Source: DASPXK01 sp035637315 (GTDB lineage: Bacteria; Chloroflexota; UBA6077; JACCZL01). From it: a stretch of 11,745 nucleotides of DNA. Positions 1-6,662 of the stretch are shown here, piece after piece (the stretch's first letter is position 1; each line of letters opens with the position of its first letter). Where the stretch lies: assembly GCA_035637315.1 (NCBI GenBank), contig DASPXK010000168.1, positions 1 to 11,745 on the forward strand, read 5' to 3'. The notes beneath the pieces were generated by a model. The model made no database searches, had not been told where the DNA came from, and worked only from the letters and a program-made list of their open reading frames with translations. Position numbers and translations under genes: made by a program.

Positions 1-14
1 TATCTGGTGGGGAC

Positions 15-89
15 TGGTGAGGGCGCAGGGATTCGAACCCTGAACCTTGGGCTTAAAAGGCCCCTGCTCTGCCGTTGAGCTACGCCCCC
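15..89 (-). tRNA. tRNA-Lys (anticodon UUU), CCA encoded
   Basis: Read on the minus strand from 89 to 15, the sequence folds as a complete tRNA. The acceptor 5' arm GGGGGCG (89-83) pairs with CGCCCTC (25-19), with one G-U pair. T8 and A9 are followed by the D-stem GCTC. The anticodon loop CTTTTAA (59-53) places TTT at positions 34-36, which is lysine. The anticodon stem has four good pairs and one G-A mismatch at its base. The T-arm CAGGG-TTCGAAT-CCCTG (42-26) is canonical. The discriminator is A18, and CCA is encoded at 17-15. Confidence 0.97.
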
Positions 90-101
90 TCGCGCGCCTG
101 T

Positions 102-107
102 ATTCTA
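102..107 (-). promoter_or_regulatory. Possible -10 box for the tRNA-Lys gene
   Basis: On the minus strand TAGAAT lies 12 nt before the tRNA 5' end, a plausible -10 hexamer for a short leader. No convincing -35 box is seen upstream in the GC-rich sequence, so this is tentative. Confidence 0.3.
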
Positions 108-262
108 TCAGTCGCGCCGGCCACCCGCTCGCGCGCCGCCGCGCCGCTCTGGAACGCGGCCCTCGGGCCTGGCGTCTCTATTGTTGAGCGGATGCGCACC
201 GATGAGTGGCATACTCAAGACCAGCTGCCGTTCTGGACCCTAGTTTGGCGCGCTCCCGACTT

Positions 263-297
263 GACTCGCGACCTTTGACTTTCGACTTTCGACTGGA
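263..297 (+). repeat. Heptamer-period tandem array (unit GACTTTC) upstream of the lipoprotein gene
   Basis: GAC recurs at 263, 270, 277, 284 and 291, exactly every 7 bases. Units 277-283 and 284-290 are identical (GACTTTC); the others vary in their last four bases. The array runs into the ribosome binding site GGAG (295-298) of the gene starting at 304. It is one of four such arrays in this window. Confidence 0.8.
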
Positions 298-303
298 GCA
301 GCC

Positions 304-1152
304 GTGAGCAGATTTGGTCTAGCCTTCCTCTTGCTGTTCGGCCTGTTGGCCGGCTGCCGACAGCCTGGCCCGGGCTCCGTCTCGGGACAGGTCAAGTTCC
401 TCTCGCCTGATGGTGGCGGTGTGAGCAACCTGGCCGGCGCGCAGGTCATCCTGCGCGGCGCCCGAGACACCTATACGACTGTCAGCAGCGCCGGCGACGG
501 CGCCGGCGACCAGGCGGACGCCAGCTACAATTACCGCTTCGAGAAGGTACCGGCTGGGCAATACACCATGGCGGTCACCCCACCGCCGGACTCCCACCTC
601 CAGCCGGAAGACAACATCACCCTCAACGTCAAAGGGGACGAGCTGTATCCACAGAGCGTCCTGCTCCTGGCGGAGGGCGTCGCCCGCCCGCGCCCGCTCA
701 GCCCCAGCGAGGTCAACGCGGGCGAGGTCGGCTACGTCAACGGCCGCGGCGAGCGGGTCGTCTATCAGCAGGGCAGCGGGCTCGGGACCGACCTGCTGCT
801 GATGTACTTGCTGTTCCGCAACCCGCCCGCCTACGGCTACGGCGCGCCGCCGATCATCGCCGGCGGCCCGTCGTCGGGGACAGGGACGGCCCCGTACCGG
901 GTCGAGACTCCGCCCTCTACCACCTCGAGTGGGCAGCGGGTCACCTACCAACCGCCCTCGGTCCCCGGCCAGGGCTCGACCCGACCCGGCGGCGCGTTCA
1001 GCAGCGGGTCCAGCCCTTCGAGCGGCTCGACCGGCGTGACCAGCCCGAGCGGCTCGTCGCAGGGCGTCTCCAGGCCCTCGTACTCGCCGCCCGCCGTGAG
1101 CGCGCCATCGGGCGGTCGAACCGGCGGGTTCAGCAGCGGCGGACGCAAGTGA
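304..1152 (+). CDS. Predicted lipoprotein with carboxypeptidase-regulatory-like beta domain and Ser/Gly/Pro-rich tail
   Basis: This 282-residue protein starts with GTG, preceded by GGAG at a 5-nt spacing. Residues 1-18 form a lipoprotein signal peptide: a short basic start, a Leu/Phe-rich core and lipobox LAGC with Cys18. Residues about 24-93 resemble a transthyretin/carboxypeptidase-regulatory-like beta sandwich (GSVSGQV start, later a VPAGQYTMAV strand), a fold common in surface proteins. A short hydrophobic stretch (about 163-172, LLLMYLLF) and a Tyr/Gly/Pro segment follow. Residues about 185-282 are low complexity and rich in Ser, Gly, Pro and Thr, as in flexible surface tails. It should sit on the outer face of the cytoplasmic membrane or wall. 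It is the first of four co-directional envelope genes; the next begins 32 nt downstream. No enzymatic motif is seen and its function is unknown. Confidence 0.8.
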   Translation: MSRFGLAFLLLFGLLAGCRQPGPGSVSGQVKFLSPDGGGVSNLAGAQVILRGARDTYTTVSSAGDGAGDQADASYNYRFEKVPAGQYTMAVTPPPDSHLQPEDNITLNVKGDELYPQSVLLLAEGVARPRPLSPSEVNAGEVGYVNGRGERVVYQQGSGLGTDLLLMYLLFRNPPAYGYGAPPIIAGGPSSGTGTAPYRVETPPSTTSSGQRVTYQPPSVPGQGSTRPGGAFSSGSSPSSGSTGVTSPSGSSQGVSRPSYSPPAVSAPSGGRTGGFSSGGRK

Positions 1153-1184
1153 GGCTCATAGATGACGCGAGCGAGGGTGGGTAG

Positions 1185-2012
1185 ATGAACGTTGGCAGCG
1201 CGATCGTGATCCTCGTCGGCGTGCTGATCATAATTCTGATCGCCTATCTGGCGATGAGCCAGGCGCCGATCGCGACCCGAGTACGCGGCCTGTTTCGGCA
1301 GAATATCGACAACCAGCCCGAGGGACAGCGCCTGCCGCCGCGTCCCAACCCGCAGTGGGCCGCCGATCCCGACCGGACCAACGAGGCCCGTGAGCTCGAG
1401 CGGATCACGGGCGTCATTCGCAAGGGCGAGCCGTTCACCATCGTGTCCGGCGACCCATCTTACTGGGGCGCTCGGGGCTTCGAGATCGAGGGCCTGATCA
1501 CCGCCGTCGGCGAAGTCGAGACCGTCGACGCGGGCGGGAACTTCCAGTTCCGCTACTGTCTGGTCGAGACGGAGGGCGCTAGCCCCAACAGCTTGATCAT
1601 CGAAGGCGACGCGCCGGCCACGTCGGTCGTCTACCTGGGCCGAGCTCACCTGCCCGACGAGGAGGTCAACGGCGTTCGAGTCGAGCAGGTCATCGCCAGA
1701 CTGCAGGAAGAGCGGCGCCGTTACCGCGATAGCGGCGCGCCCGAGATGACCGTCGAGCTGCCGCCATACGAGAACGCCACGGTGATCGCCGCGCGCTACG
1801 AGGGCCGCCTGGCGCTGCTCGAGTCCGAGCCTGGTAAGGGGTACTTGCCGCTGAGCGCGTCCAATCTCGACGGGATCAACTACGCCGACCTCAGCGTACG
1901 GCTAGACCCCAGCGGCTGGATCGTCCGCCTGGTCGAGGTCGGCGCCTACGCCTACCTGCTGGAGCTCGAGCCGATCCGCCTGAGCGACCTGACCGTACAG
2001 CACATCGCGTGA
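1185..2012 (+). CDS. Membrane-anchored protein of unknown function (possibly DUF4178-like)
   Basis: This is a 275-residue protein. Its ATG has a purine-rich ribosome binding site (GAGGGTGG, 1173-1180) just upstream. Residues about 5-23 form one strongly hydrophobic span near the N-terminus, followed by a Pro/Arg-rich linker (about 40-65). The rest is soluble and rich in predicted beta strands, in two parts: about 70-155 (with ITGVIRKGEPFTIVSGD and FRYCLVETE) and about 186-270 (with YLLELEPIRLSDL). There is only one Cys (125) and no catalytic motif. I do not recognise the family with certainty. The beta-rich layout next to a DUF350-like gene recalls DUF4178 proteins, which I remember as neighbours of DUF350 and polyamine aminopropyltransferase genes. 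That link is inference. Confidence 0.7.
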   Translation: MNVGSAIVILVGVLIIILIAYLAMSQAPIATRVRGLFRQNIDNQPEGQRLPPRPNPQWAADPDRTNEARELERITGVIRKGEPFTIVSGDPSYWGARGFEIEGLITAVGEVETVDAGGNFQFRYCLVETEGASPNSLIIEGDAPATSVVYLGRAHLPDEEVNGVRVEQVIARLQEERRRYRDSGAPEMTVELPPYENATVIAARYEGRLALLESEPGKGYLPLSASNLDGINYADLSVRLDPSGWIVRLVEVGAYAYLLELEPIRLSDLTVQHIA

Positions 2013-2038
2013 ATGAAGAATGAAGAATGAAGAAGGAA
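2011..2038 (+). repeat. Heptamer-period tandem array (unit GAATGAA) overlapping a start codon
   Basis: GAATGAA occurs three times head to tail (2011-2017, 2018-2024, 2025-2031), followed by the variant GAAGGAA (2032-2038). Because 7 is not a multiple of 3, the three ATG triplets in the array (2013, 2020, 2027) fall in three different frames. Only 2027 opens the methyltransferase frame. Downstream, 2071-2105 shows a degenerate period-7 pattern of the complementary type (TTCATTC at 2078-2084), so the first part of the coding sequence appears repeat-derived. Confidence 0.8.
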
Positions 2039-2698
2039 GAGTTAGGATCGGTTGTCCGCGGGTCACGGTTCTCAACCTTCATTCCTCAGCTTTCGATCCT
2101 TCTTCCTGTCCTGTACTTCGTCTGGCTTCTGTACCAGCAGATCGCGGCTGACTGGGCCGCCTTCCGTGAGCCGCGGGTGGACCTGGAAACCGCCCTGGCT
2201 TGGGCGGCCGTCGGCTATCTGCTGCTCCTGACCGGTTCGTACCTCCGCAAGCCGCCGGCACTGGCCGAACGACGAGACTGGCGCGCCTTGCTGGCCACGC
2301 TGGTCGCGATCGACGCGCTCGGACTGAGCGCCCGCCAGCCGGTCACCCAGCCCGAAGTCCTTGGCCTGGCGGTTGGCCTCTCGCTGGCCGGCACGCTGCT
2401 GGCTGCTTGGAGCGCCGTCACCCTGGGTCGCAGCTTCAGCCTTCTGCCACAGGCCCGAACGCTCGTGACCGGCGGGCCGTACCGCTTCGTGCGCCACCCG
2501 ATGTATCTGGGCGGTCTTCTGATCACCCTGGCCGAAGTGTGGCTGCGCTTCTCGCCGCTGGTGGTCGCGCTCAACGCCGTGTTCGTGGCGGCTCAGCTCG
2601 TCCGCCTGGGCTACGAAGAGCAAGTTTTGGAAAGCACGTTTCCCGAGTACGCGACGTACCGCCGGCGGACGTCCGCGCTGATCCCCGGGGTCGTGTAG
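2027..2698 (+). CDS. Isoprenylcysteine carboxyl methyltransferase (ICMT)-family membrane protein
   Basis: This is a 223-residue integral membrane protein with hydrophobic spans at about 21-40, 56-71, 88-100, 111-133 and 163-190. The C-terminal half carries the family hallmark GGPYRFVRHPMYLGG (about 149-163), with RHPMYLG at 156-162. The downstream Glu-Glu pair (197-198) and the FPEYATYRRRTSALIP ending are also typical. In this family these segments form the S-adenosylmethionine site. Bacterial members methylate varied, mostly unknown lipophilic acceptors, so no substrate is claimed. The start at ATG 2027 is 14 nt after the previous stop and lies inside a heptamer array. No strong Shine-Dalgarno sequence is visible, so the first about 20 residues are uncertain, but no better in-frame start occurs before the first span. 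Confidence 0.85.
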   Translation: MKKEELGSVVRGSRFSTFIPQLSILLPVLYFVWLLYQQIAADWAAFREPRVDLETALAWAAVGYLLLLTGSYLRKPPALAERRDWRALLATLVAIDALGLSARQPVTQPEVLGLAVGLSLAGTLLAAWSAVTLGRSFSLLPQARTLVTGGPYRFVRHPMYLGGLLITLAEVWLRFSPLVVALNAVFVAAQLVRLGYEEQVLESTFPEYATYRRRTSALIPGVV

Positions 2699-2701
2699 TA
2701 G

Positions 2702-2742
2702 GGGCGCACGGCGTGCGCCCTCGCGCGCACGGCATGCCGTGC
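2702..2742. repeat. Double palindrome (REP-like) in the spacer
   Basis: Two perfect inverted repeats sit side by side. GGGCGCAC (2702-2709) pairs with GTGCGCCC (2713-2720) across a 3-nt loop. GCACGGCATGCCGTGC (2727-2742) is a 16-base perfect palindrome. They fill the gap between the methyltransferase stop and the GAGGAG ribosome binding site (2746-2751) of the next gene. There is no T-run, so REP-like intergenic repeats are more likely than terminators. From memory, closely similar palindromes recur in Chloroflexota and other environmental genomes. Confidence 0.7.
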
Positions 2743-2758
2743 CCTGAGGAGAAGAGCC

Positions 2759-3217
2759 ATGGAGCTGGTGAACGAGCTTGCCGTGACCACCCTGATGGTG
2801 CTGTTGGGCGTGGCGATCGCGCTGGTCCTGTCGGTCCTGGCCTCGATGCTCATCCTACAGGAGAGCTGGGCCGGCATCCGACGTGAAGTTGTCGAGGAGA
2901 ACAGCACCGGTTACGGCACGCTGACTGGGTCGCTCTTCGTGGCGGTCTGCGCTCTGGTCGGCGTCGCCAACCGCCAGAGCATCACCCCGGTCTGGGACCC
3001 GACCCTTGCCGACCGGATCGCCTTCCTGCTGGGCTGGGTTATCTACGGCCAGGTAGTCTCGTTCGTGCTGGCATACCTGGTGAACTGGGTGCTGTTCGGT
3101 CTGACGCCGGCGAGCGTCAAACAGGAGCTACGCCGGGACCACAACGCCAGCGTCGCCGCCGTCTGCGGCCTGACCTACCTGGGCGTCTCGCTGCTTGTTG
3201 TCTTCCGGATCTTCTGA
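2759..3217 (+). CDS. Four-span membrane protein, DUF350-like
   Basis: This 152-residue protein has an ATG preceded by GAGGAG at a 7-nt spacing. Hydrophobic spans lie at about 8-33, 52-71, 86-113 and 129-150. The two halves look like a duplication: in each, a pair of spans is joined by a charged segment (ESWAGIRREVVEENSTGYG at about 35-53; TPASVKQELRRDHNASVA at about 116-133). The second segment, an acidic/basic helix ending in an Asn followed by a small-residue helix, resembles DUF350 (YjfL-type) proteins. Those have two to four spans, about 130 residues and unknown function. It is the last gene of the plus-strand envelope group and is followed by a hairpin terminator. The family call is by eye and moderate. 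Confidence 0.65.
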   Translation: MELVNELAVTTLMVLLGVAIALVLSVLASMLILQESWAGIRREVVEENSTGYGTLTGSLFVAVCALVGVANRQSITPVWDPTLADRIAFLLGWVIYGQVVSFVLAYLVNWVLFGLTPASVKQELRRDHNASVAAVCGLTYLGVSLLVVFRIF

Positions 3218-3222
3218 GGGGG

Positions 3223-3255
3223 AAAGGGGAAGGGGTGGCTTGCCTCTTCCCCTTT
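3223..3255. terminator. Hairpin between two convergent genes (bidirectional terminator)
   Basis: AAAGGGGAAG (3223-3232) pairs perfectly with CTTCCCCTTT (3246-3255) across a 13-nt loop. The hairpin fills the gap between the plus-strand stop (3215-3217) and the minus-strand stop (3258-3260). A TATTTT run follows on the plus strand, and the A-run at the stem base gives a short U tract on that strand. Confidence 0.7.
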
Positions 3256-3257
3256 GC

Positions 3258-3587
3258 CTATTTTCCGCAGCCGCAGCCCGGGCCGCAGCCGCCGCCCTGG
3301 GCGGCGTTCGGGCTGTTGACCTGAAAGCCTTTGCCCATCAGGCTTTCGACCCAGTCGATCTCGGCGCCCTCCACATACTGAGCGCTCTGCGGGTCAACCA
3401 GGATCTTGATCCCGGAGTACTCGGCCACAGTGTCGTCTGCGCGAGTCGTGTCGTCGAGGGCCATCCCGTACGCGGGTCCGGAGCAGCTCACGCCGCGCAC
3501 GAAGACCCGCAGTGCGTGGCCCCTCTTGCCCTCGCTTTCCAGAAGCTCTCTGACCTTGGCCGAGGCCGTATCGGTAATAGTGATCAT
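3258..3587 (-). CDS. A-type iron-sulfur cluster carrier (HesB/IscA/ErpA family)
   Basis: This 109-residue protein has the usual length for the family. It starts MITITDTASAKVRELL, the typical N-terminal strand and helix. It carries the three-cysteine signature that binds an Fe-S cluster: Cys35 in GVSCSGPAYGM, then Cys105 and Cys107 in a C-terminal CGCG, with an extra Cys101 in the Gly-rich tail. Such proteins receive nascent clusters from the scaffold and deliver them to apoproteins in the cytoplasm. The ATG at 3587 has a purine-rich GGTGAGGA upstream. IscA, ErpA and SufA cannot be separated from sequence alone, and no other isc or suf gene is in view. It is a single-gene unit, convergent with the DUF350-like gene and divergent from the toxin-antitoxin pair. 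Confidence 0.92.
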   Translation of the reverse strand: MITITDTASAKVRELLESEGKRGHALRVFVRGVSCSGPAYGMALDDTTRADDTVAEYSGIKILVDPQSAQYVEGAEIDWVESLMGKGFQVNSPNAAQGGGCGPGCGCGK

Positions 3588-3726
3588 GCGTCCTCACCCT
3601 CTCCTGGCTGCCCGCCAACTGTGAACAAAGTCTATCCCACCCGCCCACGCGCCGCCAACAACCAGGCCGCCGGCTCCAAGCCAGCTTCAGAACGCCAGCG
3701 GCCCGCGCGTCACGGGCGCGTCGCGA

Positions 3727-3745
3727 TGTATACTGAACTGTATAT
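3727..3745. promoter_or_regulatory. Candidate operator/promoter of the toxin-antitoxin operon
   Basis: TGTATA occurs twice as a direct repeat (3727-3732 and 3739-3744), 12 nt apart. The same bases form an inverted pair, TATAC (3729-3733) and GTATA (3740-3744). TATACT (3729-3734) could be a -10 box; no clear -35 box is seen. It ends 11 nt before the antitoxin start, where ribbon-helix-helix antitoxins usually autorepress. This short AT-rich patch stands out in GC-rich surroundings. Confidence 0.5.
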
Positions 3746-3756
3746 CGGAGCAGTCG

Positions 3757-4035
3757 ATGGGCAGAATGGTCCGAAAGCAGGTCTACATTGAGCCTCGACA
3801 CGACAGGCTGGTGAAGCGACGCGCACGCGAGCTCGGCGTCACGGAGGCCGAGCTGATTCGACGAGCCATCGACCAAGTCGACCGCGCCTTGGCGGCTCTA
3901 CCCGGCGACCAGCGGGCCTGGGATGAGGCGGCCGCGTTCATGCAGCAGCGGGCGCGACTGCGGGCCCCCCAGACCGGTCGGGCCTGGACGCGTGACGAGC
4001 TGTATGATGAACGCCTCGGGCCTCTTTCTGGTTGA
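3757..4035 (+). CDS. vapB: Ribbon-helix-helix antitoxin (VapB-type)
   Basis: This is a 92-residue protein whose ATG lies 6 nt after GGAG (3747-3750). Residues 6-43 fit a ribbon-helix-helix DNA-binding fold: a short strand RKQVYIEP, helix A (about 14-26), a GVTE turn and helix B AELIRRAIDQVDR. The C-terminal half (about 52-88) is charged and ends in GRAWTRDELYDERL, the type of tail that wraps the partner PIN toxin and blocks its active site. It overlaps the toxin gene by 32 nt, consistent with coupled translation. It probably represses its own promoter through the TGTATA repeats just upstream. In-frame ATG 3766 is an alternative start. The pairing is convincing; the exact antitoxin subfamily is not resolved. 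Confidence 0.85.
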   Translation: MGRMVRKQVYIEPRHDRLVKRRARELGVTEAELIRRAIDQVDRALAALPGDQRAWDEAAAFMQQRARLRAPQTGRAWTRDELYDERLGPLSG

Positions 4036-4471
4036 CACGAACGTTCTCGTTTACGCGCACGACCCGCGCGACCGAGACAAGCAAGCTAAGGCGTTCAGGG
4101 TGCTCGACAGACTCGTGCGTTCCGAGGGGGCCGTGCTCAGCGTGCAGTTCCTCTCAGAGTTCTTCACTGTCGTAACCAGACGGCTACCTGAGCGCATGAT
4201 GCCAACTGAGGCAGTCGCCCAAGTCGAGAGACTGGTGCGTTCGTGCCGTGTCTTGGACCTCACGGCGGCCGTTGTCCTGGAAGGCTGCCGGGGGTCGGCG
4301 CAGCACCAGATGTCCGTTTGGGACGCCCTCATCTGGGCTGCGGCCAAGTTGAACCAGATCCCGCATGTGCTTACAGAGGACGCCGAGCACGGCCGCTTCC
4401 TGGAAGGCGTTCGGTTCTTGAATCCGTTCGCCGAAGCTTTCGACACTGCACTGCTGTCGAGTGGCTCTTAG
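4004..4471 (+). CDS. vapC: PIN-domain ribonuclease toxin (VapC-type)
   Basis: This is a 155-residue PIN-domain protein covering the usual full length. The acidic metal-binding residues are all present: Asp11 in LVDTNVLVYA, Glu52 in LSEFF, Asp107 in VWDALIWAAA and Asp126 in LTEDAEHG. PIN toxins are magnesium-dependent endoribonucleases, usually cutting tRNA or rRNA, and are held inactive by the antitoxin. The start is ATG 4004 or 4007; the frame is open further upstream but lies inside the antitoxin gene. It overlaps the antitoxin gene by about 30 nt. It converges on the hydrolase operon with only 17 nt between stops and no visible terminator, so antisense read-through is possible. Its target RNA cannot be predicted here. 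Confidence 0.88.
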   Translation: MMNASGLFLVDTNVLVYAHDPRDRDKQAKAFRVLDRLVRSEGAVLSVQFLSEFFTVVTRRLPERMMPTEAVAQVERLVRSCRVLDLTAAVVLEGCRGSAQHQMSVWDALIWAAAKLNQIPHVLTEDAEHGRFLEGVRFLNPFAEAFDTALLSSGS

Positions 4472-4488
4472 CCAGTCGGATCCGCGCA

Positions 4489-5571
4489 TCAGACGACCCT
4501 CCCGGCCCCAAGCTGTTCGGCTACCCAGTCGGCGACCAGCGGCCGGTAGGCGTACGGCATGTTGTTGCAGACGTGGTTGCCGTCCGGGTACATCTCCAGC
4601 CTCTTCCTGGCGGCGGGCATCTCGGCGAACAGCCGCTCGGCCTGCTGGTAGGGGATCAAGCGGTCCTGCTTGCCGAAGACGATCAAGAATGCCATCTCGA
4701 TGCGGCGCGCCGCCTCGCGCAGGGTCAGCGCGGCCGCGCGCCGCCTGGCGGCGGCCAGGTCCGGCGAGTGGCTGCGGACCCGAAACGCTTCCTGGGTGAG
4801 GGCCGGCAGGTGGTCGAAGCCCTCGGCGAAGTCGTAGGGACCGCCAATCGCCACCGCGCAGCTCAAGCGAGGCTCGAACGCGGCTGCCCGACTGGCGTAA
4901 TAGCCGCCCAGGCTGACCCCGGTGGCCCCGACGCGCGAGCCATCCAGGTCGGAGCGGGTCGCGATCCACTCGACCGCCGCGGCGACGGCCTTCTCAAAGG
5001 CGGGCTCGATCGGCAGATCGAACTCGGACTCGCCCTGGCCCGGCCCGTCGAAGGCCAGGGTGGCCACACCGCGGCGGAGGAACAGCGGCTCGAAGGTGCC
5101 GAACTCCTCCTTGACCGAGTCGAGCCCGGCCAGCAGCAGGACGACGGGCGGGCGTTCGGCCTGACGGGGCACGCGCAGATAGCCTGGCAGGGACGTGCCG
5201 GCGTAGGGGATCGAGACGCGCTCCGCCGGCGGGTCCAGCAGCGGGGCCGCGCGCTGGTAGTTCCTGGCCGTAGCGGCCGTCGCCGCCCGGAGCTGGTCCA
5301 TGTCTTCGAAGAAGAGGAATTTCCCGAAGTGGTAGCAGAGCGCGGCGCGAGCGTACGCCTCGCCGGCCGAGGGCGGGCTGTCTCGGCCCTCCGCCTCGCG
5401 CGCGAGTTGCTTGTGCCTGGCCGCCGTGCGCGACCACTCGGCGCACCACCGCTCCCAGCGCTCGATGCGCGCCAGTGTCGTCTGGAAGTCGTTGTAGTCG
5501 ATCCCGTTGGCGATGAAGCGAGGCGCCCAGTGTTCAATGGCCGAGCCGACTCGGGGGTCCGCGCTCGTCAT
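4489..5571 (-). CDS. Alpha/beta hydrolase, 2,6-dihydroxypseudooxynicotine hydrolase-like (paralog 1)
   Basis: This is a 360-residue protein with a helical N-terminal region (about 1-115) that probably forms a cap or dimer interface, followed by an alpha/beta-hydrolase core. The nucleophile is Ser220 in TGVSLGGY, the acid Asp303 in FGKQDRLIP and the base His333 in DGNHVCNN. A DGPGQGES motif lies at 175-182. From memory, the C-C bond hydrolase of Arthrobacter nicotine breakdown has its triad at Ser217, Asp300 and His329 plus an important Glu248. Spacing here is nearly identical, and Glu250 may match that Glu. Such enzymes cleave C-C or ester bonds next to ketones. The ATG overlaps the upstream paralog's TGA (ATGA, 5568-5571), implying translational coupling. 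It is the last gene of the ABC-importer operon. The substrate is unknown. Confidence 0.85.
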   Translation of the reverse strand: MTSADPRVGSAIEHWAPRFIANGIDYNDFQTTLARIERWERWCAEWSRTAARHKQLAREAEGRDSPPSAGEAYARAALCYHFGKFLFFEDMDQLRAATAATARNYQRAAPLLDPPAERVSIPYAGTSLPGYLRVPRQAERPPVVLLLAGLDSVKEEFGTFEPLFLRRGVATLAFDGPGQGESEFDLPIEPAFEKAVAAAVEWIATRSDLDGSRVGATGVSLGGYYASRAAAFEPRLSCAVAIGGPYDFAEGFDHLPALTQEAFRVRSHSPDLAAARRRAAALTLREAARRIEMAFLIVFGKQDRLIPYQQAERLFAEMPAARKRLEMYPDGNHVCNNMPYAYRPLVADWVAEQLGAGRVV

Positions 5572-6632
5572 GCCGCGCCGAGCTGCCTGGCTAACCAGTC
5601 CCCCACCAGCGGCCGGTAGCGGTAGGGCATGTTGTTGCAGACGTGGTTGCCGCCTTCGAGCACGACCAGCTCCTTCGGGCCGCCGGCCTCGGCGTACAGC
5701 CGCCTGGCCTGGTCCAACGGCACGAAGTCCAGGGTTCCATGGACGATCAGCAGCGGGCAGCGGATCTTCGAAGCCAGGCCCTCCAGCGTGCTCTGGCGGG
5801 TCAGGTCGGCTAAGCGGTCCTTGTCATATACCTTCCAGATGTGCGACCAGCGCGCGAAGTCAAATGGGTCGTCCAGACGATCCAGCAGCCGACTGCGGTC
5901 GAAGCTGCCGCCGGACACGGCGCAGGCCTTGATTCGGCCGTCGTGGGCAGCCGAGCGCGGCGCCAGGTAGCCGCCCATGCTGGGACCGAAGGCGCCCAGT
6001 CGATCCGCGTCCACGGTCGGCTGCCGCTCCAGATGATCGATCACCGCCGAGGTCGCCCGCTCGAAGTCGACGATCATGCCAGCCTGAAACCAGGTCTCCC
6101 CCTGGCCCGGACCGTCGAAGCTGAACGTGGCCAGCCCACGCCGCAACAGCCCATCTTCGAACGTGCGGTGCTCCTCCTTGGTGGACTCGAGCCCGGAGAT
6201 GATCACGACCACGGGCGGCCGCTCCCGCCCGGGCGGGACTCGCAGGTAGGCTGGCATCCACAGGCCGTCCAACGGCACCTCGTGCCGCTCGGCCGGCGGC
6301 GACAGATGTGGCGCCGCCCTGGCGTAGCAGGCCACTTTCTTGTGGTGGGCTGGCACGTACTGGTCCAGGTCATGGGTGAAGTTGTTGCAGGCGAAGTGAT
6401 AGGCCATCGCCGCTAGCAGGTAGGCCTCCGTGGCGCTCACGGTCTCGCCATGCGCTTCGGACCGACGGGCCAGCTCCTCGTGCATCGCGCCGGTAGCGCA
6501 CCACTCGCGACACCAGTCGTCCCAGGCCCGAATCCGGGCGTTGGTGGCAACCAGGTCGTTGTAGTCGATCCCCTGGGCCACCATCCGCGGCGCCCAGGTC
6601 CCCAAGACGTGGGCAACGGTCTGGTCAGACAA
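5568..6632 (-). CDS. Alpha/beta hydrolase, 2,6-dihydroxypseudooxynicotine hydrolase-like (paralog 2)
   Basis: This 354-residue protein is a tandem paralog of the downstream hydrolase. Shared landmarks include GIDYND (21-26), the RVP strand before a Pro-rich turn, FDGPGQGE (172-179) and NHVCNNMPY (329-337). The triad is Ser218 in GPSMGGY, Asp302 in HGTLDFVP and His330. Where paralog 1 has Glu250, this copy has Arg248 by eye alignment, so the two may differ in substrate or reaction. The start is TTG 6632, with GGGAG upstream. It follows the binding-protein stop by 30 nt and overlaps paralog 1 by 4 nt. The N-terminal helical region (about 1-115) matches the cap of the C-C hydrolase family. Position right after the importer suggests it acts on the imported compound. 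Confidence 0.85.
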   Translation of the reverse strand: MSDQTVAHVLGTWAPRMVAQGIDYNDLVATNARIRAWDDWCREWCATGAMHEELARRSEAHGETVSATEAYLLAAMAYHFACNNFTHDLDQYVPAHHKKVACYARAAPHLSPPAERHEVPLDGLWMPAYLRVPPGRERPPVVVIISGLESTKEEHRTFEDGLLRRGLATFSFDGPGQGETWFQAGMIVDFERATSAVIDHLERQPTVDADRLGAFGPSMGGYLAPRSAAHDGRIKACAVSGGSFDRSRLLDRLDDPFDFARWSHIWKVYDKDRLADLTRQSTLEGLASKIRCPLLIVHGTLDFVPLDQARRLYAEAGGPKELVVLEGGNHVCNNMPYRYRPLVGDWLARQLGAA

Positions 6633-6662
6633 CTCGCAGCTCCCAGGGGTAGGGCATAAGGG

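Noticed and set aside
75..278. 67-residue plus-strand ORF
   Set aside because: It overlaps the tRNA-Lys gene and the heptamer array and has no recognisable features.
945..1649. 234-residue minus-strand ORF
   Set aside because: It straddles two plus-strand genes that carry a signal peptide and a membrane span with good start sites; it has no domain features itself.
3195..3791. 198-residue plus-strand ORF
   Set aside because: It is antisense to the iron-sulfur carrier gene, whose three-cysteine signature is clear on the minus strand.
4243..5619. 458-residue plus-strand ORF opposite the hydrolases
   Set aside because: It is a GC-driven shadow of genes with clear catalytic motifs on the other strand; its composition is Arg/Gly/Ala-rich without domains.
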